Shown: positions 1 through 5,194 of the stretch, piece after piece | How positions within the stretch are numbered: the first letter of the stretch is position 1 | Layout: every line of letters starts with the position of its first letter | Source of the DNA: Frankiales bacterium | GTDB taxonomy: Bacteria > Actinomycetota > Actinomycetes > Mycobacteriales > SCTD01 | NCBI GenBank assembly: GCA_025965755.1 | Contig: JAOPWI010000157.1 | Location: 1-5,194, forward strand | Direction: 5' to 3' | DNA: 5,194 bases | Notes under the pieces: model-generated | Databases searched by the model: none | What the model saw: only the letters and a program-made list of their open reading frames with translations | Told to the model about the DNA's origin: nothing | Position numbers and translations under genes: made by a program

Positions 1-3000
1 GCTGTCCAGCGAGGTCGGCGTGCTGGACATCCCGGCCGACCAGATCGTGCGCAAGGGCCGGCTGCAGCCCGGCAAGATGTTCCTCGTCGACACCGCCCAG
101 GGGCGCATCGTCGACGACGAGGAGGTCAAGGCCGAGCTCGCCGCCGAGCACCCGTACCAGGACTGGCTGCACAGCGGCCTGGTGCAGCTCGCCGACCTGC
201 GTGACCGCGAGCACGTCTCCGCCTCGTCGGCCTCGGTGCTGCGCCGCCAGCAGACCTTCGGCTACACCGAGGAGGAGGTGCGCATCCTGCTGGGCCCGAT
301 GGCCAGGAGCGGCCTGGAGCCGATCGGCTCGATGGGCACCGACACCCCGGTCGCCGTGCTGTCGCAGCGCCCGCGGCTGCTGTTCGACTACTTCACCCAG
401 CTGTTCGCCCAGGTCACCAACCCGCCGCTGGACGCGATCCGCGAGGAGCTGGTGACCAGCCTGGGCGGCACGATCGGGCCCGAGCACAACCTGCTGGACC
501 CCAACGCGGCGAGCTGCCGGCAGATCGTCGTGCCGTTCCCGGTGCTCGACAACGACGAGCTGAGCAAGATCCAGCACGTCAACGACGACGGCGACCTGCC
601 CGGCTTCTCGGCGGTCACGGTGCACGGCCTGTACCCGGTCAACGGCGGGGGAGAGGCGCTGCGCGACGCGCTCGACCGCGTCCGGCGCGAGGTGTCCACG
701 GCCATCGCCGCCGGCGCCCGCATCATCGTGCTGTCCGACCGCGACTCGACCGAGCACATGGCGCCCATCCCGTCGCTGCTGCTCACCAGCGCGGTCCACC
801 ACCACCTGATCCGCGAGAAGAGCCGCACCCGCGTCGGCCTGGTGGTCGAGGCCGGGGACGCCCGCGAGATCCACCACATCGCGCTGCTGGTCGGCTACGG
901 CGCCGGCGCGGTCAACCCCTACCTGGCCTTCGAGACGATCGAGCACCTGGTGCTGGACGGTGACCCGGCTGCCGGTCCGGAGGCCGTGCACAAGGCGGTG
1001 CGCAACTACATCAAGGCGGCCGGCAAGGGCGTCCTGAAGGTCATGAGCAAGATGGGCATCTCGACCATCGCGTCCTACACCGGCGCGCAGGTCTTCGAGG
1101 CGCTCGGCCTGTCGCAGGAGCTCGTCGACGAGTACTTCACCGGCACCACCAGCCGGCTGGGGGGCATCGGGCTGGAGGTCGTCGCCGAGGAGGTGGCCGC
1201 CCGGCACCGCCGCGCCTACCCGGTCAACCCGTCCGAGCGGGCCCACCGCGGCCTCGAGGTCGGCGGGGAGTACCAGTGGCGCCGTGAGGGCGAGGTCCAC
1301 CTGTTCAACCCGGAGACCGTCTTCACGCTGCAGCACTCCACCCGCACCAAGCAGTACGACGTGTTCCAGCAGTACACGGCGAAGGTCGACGAGCTGTCGG
1401 CCCGGGCCGGGACGCTGCGCGGGCTGTTCGCGCTGCGCGAGGGGCTCCGCCCGCCGGTGCCGGTCGAGCAGGTCGAGCCGGTGAGCGAGATCGTGAAGCG
1501 GTTCAACACCGGCGCGATGTCGCTGGGCTCCATCTCGCCCGAGGCCCACGAGACGCTGGCGATCGCCATGAACCAGCTCGGCGGCCGCTCCAACACCGGG
1601 GAGGGCGGCGAGGACCCGGAGCGCCTGTACGACCCGGCGCGGCGCAGCGCCATCAAGCAGGTGGCCAGCGGCCGGTTCGGCGTCACCAGCGAGTACCTCG
1701 TCAACGCCGACGACATCCAGATCAAGATGGCCCAGGGCGCCAAGCCGGGCGAGGGCGGCCAGCTGCCCGGGCCGAAGGTCTACCCGCACATCGCGAAGAC
1801 CCGGCACTCCACGCCGGGCGTCGGTCTCATCTCGCCGCCGCCGCACCACGACATCTACTCCATCGAGGACCTCGCCCAGCTCATCCACGACCTGAAGAAC
1901 GCCAACCGCACGGCGCGGGTGCACGTCAAGCTGGTCGCCGAGGTCGGCGTCGGCACGGTGGCCGCCGGCGTCTCCAAGGCGCACGCCGACGTCGTCCTGA
2001 TCAGCGGTCACGACGGGGGCACCGGCGCGTCGCCGCTGACGAGCCTGAAGCACGCCGGCTCGCCGTGGGAGCTCGGCCTGGCCGAGACGCAGCAGACCCT
2101 GCTGCTCAACGGCCTGCGGGACCGGATCGTCGTGCAGGTCGACGGCCAGCTCAAGACCGGCCGCGACGTCGTCATCGCCGCCCTGCTGGGCGCCGAGGAG
2201 TACGGCTTCGCGACCGCGCCCCTGGTCGTCAGCGGCTGCATCATGATGCGCGTCTGCCACCTGGACACCTGCCCCGTGGGCATCGCGACGCAGAACCCGA
2301 CGCTGCGGGCCAAGTACTCCGGCACGCCGGAGTTCGTCGTGACCTTCTTCGAGTACATCGCCGAGGAGGTGCGCGAGCACCTCGCCGCGCTCGGCTTCCG
2401 CACCCTGGAGGAGGCCATCGGCCACGCCGAGGTTCTCGACACCAGGCGCGCGATCGACCACTGGAAGGCGTCCGGCCTCGACCTGGCGCCGGTCCTGCAC
2501 GTGCCCGACCTCGCGCCGGGCGCCTCCCTGACCTGCAGCACGGTGCAGGACCACGGGCTGGACGCCGCCCTCGACAACGAGCTCATCCGGCTGGCCGAGG
2601 AGGCGCTGGCCGACGGCACCCCCGTACGCCTGCAGCTGCCGGTGCGCAACGTCAACCGCACCGTCGGGACCATGCTGGGTGCGGAGGTCACCCGCCGGTA
2701 CGGCGGCGCGGGCCTGCCCGAGGGCACCATCGACATCACCTTCACCGGCAGCGCCGGCCAGTCGTTCGGCGCCTTCCTGCCCCGGGGCGTGACCCTGCGC
2801 CTGGAGGGCGACGGCAACGACTACGTGGGCAAGGGCCTGTCCGGCGGCCGCATCGTGGTGCGCCCGGACCGCTCCGCCCGGTTCAAGGCGGAGGACAACG
2901 TCATCGCCGGCAACACGCTGCTGTACGGCGCGACGAGCGGCTCGCTGTTCGTCCGCGGGGTCGTGGGGGAGCGGTTCTGCGTCCGCAACTCCGGCGCCAC

Positions 3001-3391
3001 CGCGGTGGTGGAGGGCGTCGGCGACCACGCCTGCGAGTACATGACCGGCGGCCGGGTCGCGATCCTCGGGCGTACGGGGCGCAACGTCGGCGCGGGCATG
3101 AGCGGCGGCACGGCGTACCTGCTCGACGTCGACCTGGCGAAGGTCAACCGCGAGATGGTGGACCTCGAGCCGCTCGACGAGGGCGACGTGGAGACGCTGC
3201 GCCGGATGCTGCAGGAGCACGCCGAGGAGACCGGCTCGCCGGTCGCCTCCGCGCTGCTCGACGCGTCGGACTGGGACCGCTTCACCAAGGTCATGCCGCG
3301 CGACTACAAGAAGGTCCTGGCCGCCATGGAGCAGGCCCGCCAGGACGGCACCGACGTCGACGAGGCCGTCATGGCCGCGAGCAGGAGCTGA
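1..3391 (+). CDS. gltB: glutamate synthase (NADPH) large (alpha) subunit, 5'-truncated by the window edge
   Basis: Large subunit of cytosolic NADPH-GOGAT, which converts L-glutamine plus 2-oxoglutarate to two L-glutamates. The frame is open from base 2 with no start in view. The GTG at 20 is an internal valine, because family-typical sequence continues upstream of it. The window holds 1129 residues; full-length relatives have about 1500, so roughly 390 are missing, including the catalytic Cys1 of the class II amidotransferase domain. Visible in order (window residue numbers): the end of the amidotransferase domain (about 1-60); the central domain (about 100-395); the FMN/2-oxoglutarate synthase domain (about 455-840) with FNTGAMS at 501, KPGEGGQ at 581, YSIED at 619 and SGHDGGTGASP at 668; the [3Fe-4S] ligands Cys746, Cys752 and Cys757 in CX5CX4C (codons at 2237, 2255, 2270); and the glycine-rich GXGXG beta-helix domain (about 880-1075). 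No frameshift or lost cofactor ligand is seen. Ferredoxin-dependent GOGAT is less likely because gltD follows directly. Confidence 0.97.
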   Translation, partial: LSSEVGVLDIPADQIVRKGRLQPGKMFLVDTAQGRIVDDEEVKAELAAEHPYQDWLHSGLVQLADLRDREHVSASSASVLRRQQTFGYTEEEVRILLGPMARSGLEPIGSMGTDTPVAVLSQRPRLLFDYFTQLFAQVTNPPLDAIREELVTSLGGTIGPEHNLLDPNAASCRQIVVPFPVLDNDELSKIQHVNDDGDLPGFSAVTVHGLYPVNGGGEALRDALDRVRREVSTAIAAGARIIVLSDRDSTEHMAPIPSLLLTSAVHHHLIREKSRTRVGLVVEAGDAREIHHIALLVGYGAGAVNPYLAFETIEHLVLDGDPAAGPEAVHKAVRNYIKAAGKGVLKVMSKMGISTIASYTGAQVFEALGLSQELVDEYFTGTTSRLGGIGLEVVAEEVAARHRRAYPVNPSERAHRGLEVGGEYQWRREGEVHLFNPETVFTLQHSTRTKQYDVFQQYTAKVDELSARAGTLRGLFALREGLRPPVPVEQVEPVSEIVKRFNTGAMSLGSISPEAHETLAIAMNQLGGRSNTGEGGEDPERLYDPARRSAIKQVASGRFGVTSEYLVNADDIQIKMAQGAKPGEGGQLPGPKVYPHIAKTRHSTPGVGLISPPPHHDIYSIEDLAQLIHDLKNANRTARVHVKLVAEVGVGTVAAGVSKAHADVVLISGHDGGTGASPLTSLKHAGSPWELGLAETQQTLLLNGLRDRIVVQVDGQLKTGRDVVIAALLGAEEYGFATAPLVVSGCIMMRVCHLDTCPVGIATQNPTLRAKYSGTPEFVVTFFEYIAEEVREHLAALGFRTLEEAIGHAEVLDTRRAIDHWKASGLDLAPVLHVPDLAPGASLTCSTVQDHGLDAALDNELIRLAEEALADGTPVRLQLPVRNVNRTVGTMLGAEVTRRYGGAGLPEGTIDITFTGSAGQSFGAFLPRGVTLRLEGDGNDYVGKGLSGGRIVVRPDRSARFKAEDNVIAGNTLLYGATSGSLFVRGVVGERFCVRNSGATAVVEGVGDHACEYMTGGRVAILGRTGRNVGAGMSGGTAYLLDVDLAKVNREMVDLEPLDEGDVETLRRMLQEHAEETGSPVASALLDASDWDRFTKVMPRDYKKVLAAMEQARQDGTDVDEAVMAASRS
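3383..3387 (+). promoter_or_regulatory. ribosome binding site of gltD
   Basis: AGGAG lies 5 bases before the gltD ATG and entirely within the last codons of gltB. It supports the ATG at 3393 as the start. It also means ribosomes finishing gltB are placed directly on the gltD initiation region, which suggests translational coupling and balanced subunit amounts. Confidence 0.85.
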
Positions 3392-3392
3392 C

Positions 3393-4835
<1,443 letters not shown>

Positions 4836-4837
4836 TC

Positions 4838-4863
4838 GGCCTGCCGCACGCGCGGTCCAGGCC
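4838..4863 (+). terminator. candidate GC-rich terminator hairpin after gltD (no T-tract)
   Basis: The arms GGCCTG (4838-4843) and CAGGCC (4858-4863) are perfectly complementary. They continue inward as CCGC (4844-4847) with GCGG (4852-4855) around the loop ACGC, with TC (4856-4857) bulged on the 3' side. This gives ten pairs, nine of them G-C, beginning two bases after the gltD stop. No T-run follows, so it is not a classic intrinsic terminator. GC-rich hairpins without a T-tract have been proposed as terminators in actinomycetes. The structure is read from sequence; the function is inferred from position. Confidence 0.42.
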
Positions 4864-4864
4864 C

Positions 4865-4886
4865 GGTGCGCGCGCGGGCGGGCACC
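4865..4886 (+). other. second inverted repeat, in the leader of the downstream exported-protein gene
   Basis: GGTGC (4865-4869) pairs with GCACC (4882-4886). After one G-G mismatch (4870/4881), CGC (4871-4873) pairs with GCG (4878-4880) around the loop GCGG. It sits one base after the preceding hairpin and seven bases before the next ribosome binding site. It may reinforce termination after gltD, or fold in the 5' leader of the next gene. In DNA this rich in G and C, short stems also arise by chance. Confidence 0.35.
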
Positions 4887-4893
4887 ACCGCCG

Positions 4894-4901
4894 AGGAGGA
4901 G
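4894..4901 (+). promoter_or_regulatory. strong ribosome binding site of the downstream exported-protein gene
   Basis: AGGAGGAG ends 4 bases before the ATG at 4906; the AGGAGG core has a 6-base spacer. This near-consensus site fixes the start of the third gene. No ATG or GTG in that frame lies between the gltD stop and this point. Confidence 0.85.
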
Positions 4902-4905
4902 TTCC

Positions 4906-5194
4906 ATGCGCAGAACCACGTGGCGGGCCGCCCTCGCGGCGGCCCTCCCGGTCGTCGTCCTGGGCACCACCCTGGCGGCCGGCGGGCCCACCCGGGCCGT
5001 CGCGGCGGCCCCCTCCGTCGAGCGCTTCGTCGTGCTGTACGCCGACGGCGCGAGCCTGAAGGCCTCCCGCGCGGCGATCGCCGCCGCCGGCGGCAGGATT
5101 CTCAAGGAGAACGCCGCCGTCCGGGTGGCCGTCGTGAGCACGACCCGCACCAGCTTCCGGGTCGCCGCCGGCCGTCAGCGCGCGCTCGCCGGCG
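4906..5194 (+). CDS. secreted protein with I9-like propeptide, probable S8 (subtilisin-family) serine peptidase, 3'-truncated by the window edge
   Basis: Only the first 96 residues are visible; the frame is open to the last base. Residues 1 to about 35 form a signal peptide: a basic start (MRRTTWR), a hydrophobic Ala/Val/Leu core from about 8 to 25, and small-residue cleavage options at AVA (31-33) or AAA (33-35). The twin arginine does not fit the full Tat consensus, so Sec export is likelier. From residue 41 the segment FVVLYADGASLKASRAAIAA, then a GGRILKENAAVRVAVV stretch, resembles the propeptide (inhibitor I9-like, alternating strand-helix-strand) that opens many actinobacterial secreted subtilases. 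The catalytic Asp/His/Ser domain would lie past the window, so the enzyme assignment is inferred from the propeptide pattern alone. The start is supported by the strong ribosome binding site. No functional tie to gltBD is evident, and I see no convincing promoter in the 70-base gap. Another exported protein with a similar leader domain is the main alternative. Confidence 0.72.
   Translation, partial: MRRTTWRAALAAALPVVVLGTTLAAGGPTRAVAAAPSVERFVVLYADGASLKASRAAIAAAGGRILKENAAVRVAVVSTTRTSFRVAAGRQRALAG

Noticed and set aside
20..22. GTG at 20 as the start of gltB
   Set aside because: The frame is open to the window edge, and the residues before it (LSSEVG) continue the conserved end of the amidotransferase domain. 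It is an internal valine of a gene that begins upstream.
2008..2817. 269-residue antisense reading frame within gltB
   Set aside because: Ser/Arg/Thr-rich composition typical of a complement-strand read of high-GC coding sequence; no domain, and it overlaps the FMN, [3Fe-4S] and GXGXG regions of gltB.

Overview
This is a very G+C-rich window that reads as ordinary core chromosome of a high-GC actinomycete. Codon third positions are almost all G or C, there are strong AGGAG-type ribosome binding sites, and the GltB/GltD wording is typical of Actinomycetota. I cannot place it more finely than that. All three genes lie on the + strand. I see no RNA gene, mobile element, CRISPR array, attachment site or origin.

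Layout: (1) positions 1-3391 hold the 3' three quarters of gltB, the large subunit of NADPH-dependent glutamate synthase (GOGAT). The N-terminal glutaminase domain lies almost wholly upstream of the window. (2) One base after the gltB stop, gltD (3393-4835) encodes the complete small subunit, with both [4Fe-4S] cysteine clusters and both dinucleotide-binding folds. (3) A 70-base gap (4836-4905) is filled by two adjacent GC-rich inverted repeats, which may end the gltBD transcript, and then by a strong ribosome binding site. (4) From 4906 to the window edge runs the start of a secreted protein: a signal peptide, then what looks like an inhibitor-I9-type propeptide. It is most likely a subtilisin-family (S8) serine protease whose catalytic domain lies beyond the window.

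GltB and GltD act as one enzyme. GltD takes electrons from NADPH onto FAD and passes them through its iron-sulfur clusters and the GltB [3Fe-4S] cluster to FMN. There, ammonia released from glutamine and 2-oxoglutarate become glutamate. The 1-base spacing and the gltD ribosome binding site lying inside the gltB 3' end indicate a single operon with coupled translation. The protease gene has no evident functional link to nitrogen assimilation and is probably just a neighbour.

I found no sign of a new biological system. The long alternative-frame and antisense reading frames are what high-GC codon bias produces opposite real genes. The most useful points beyond standard annotation are the edge-truncated exported-protein gene and the paired hairpins after gltD.
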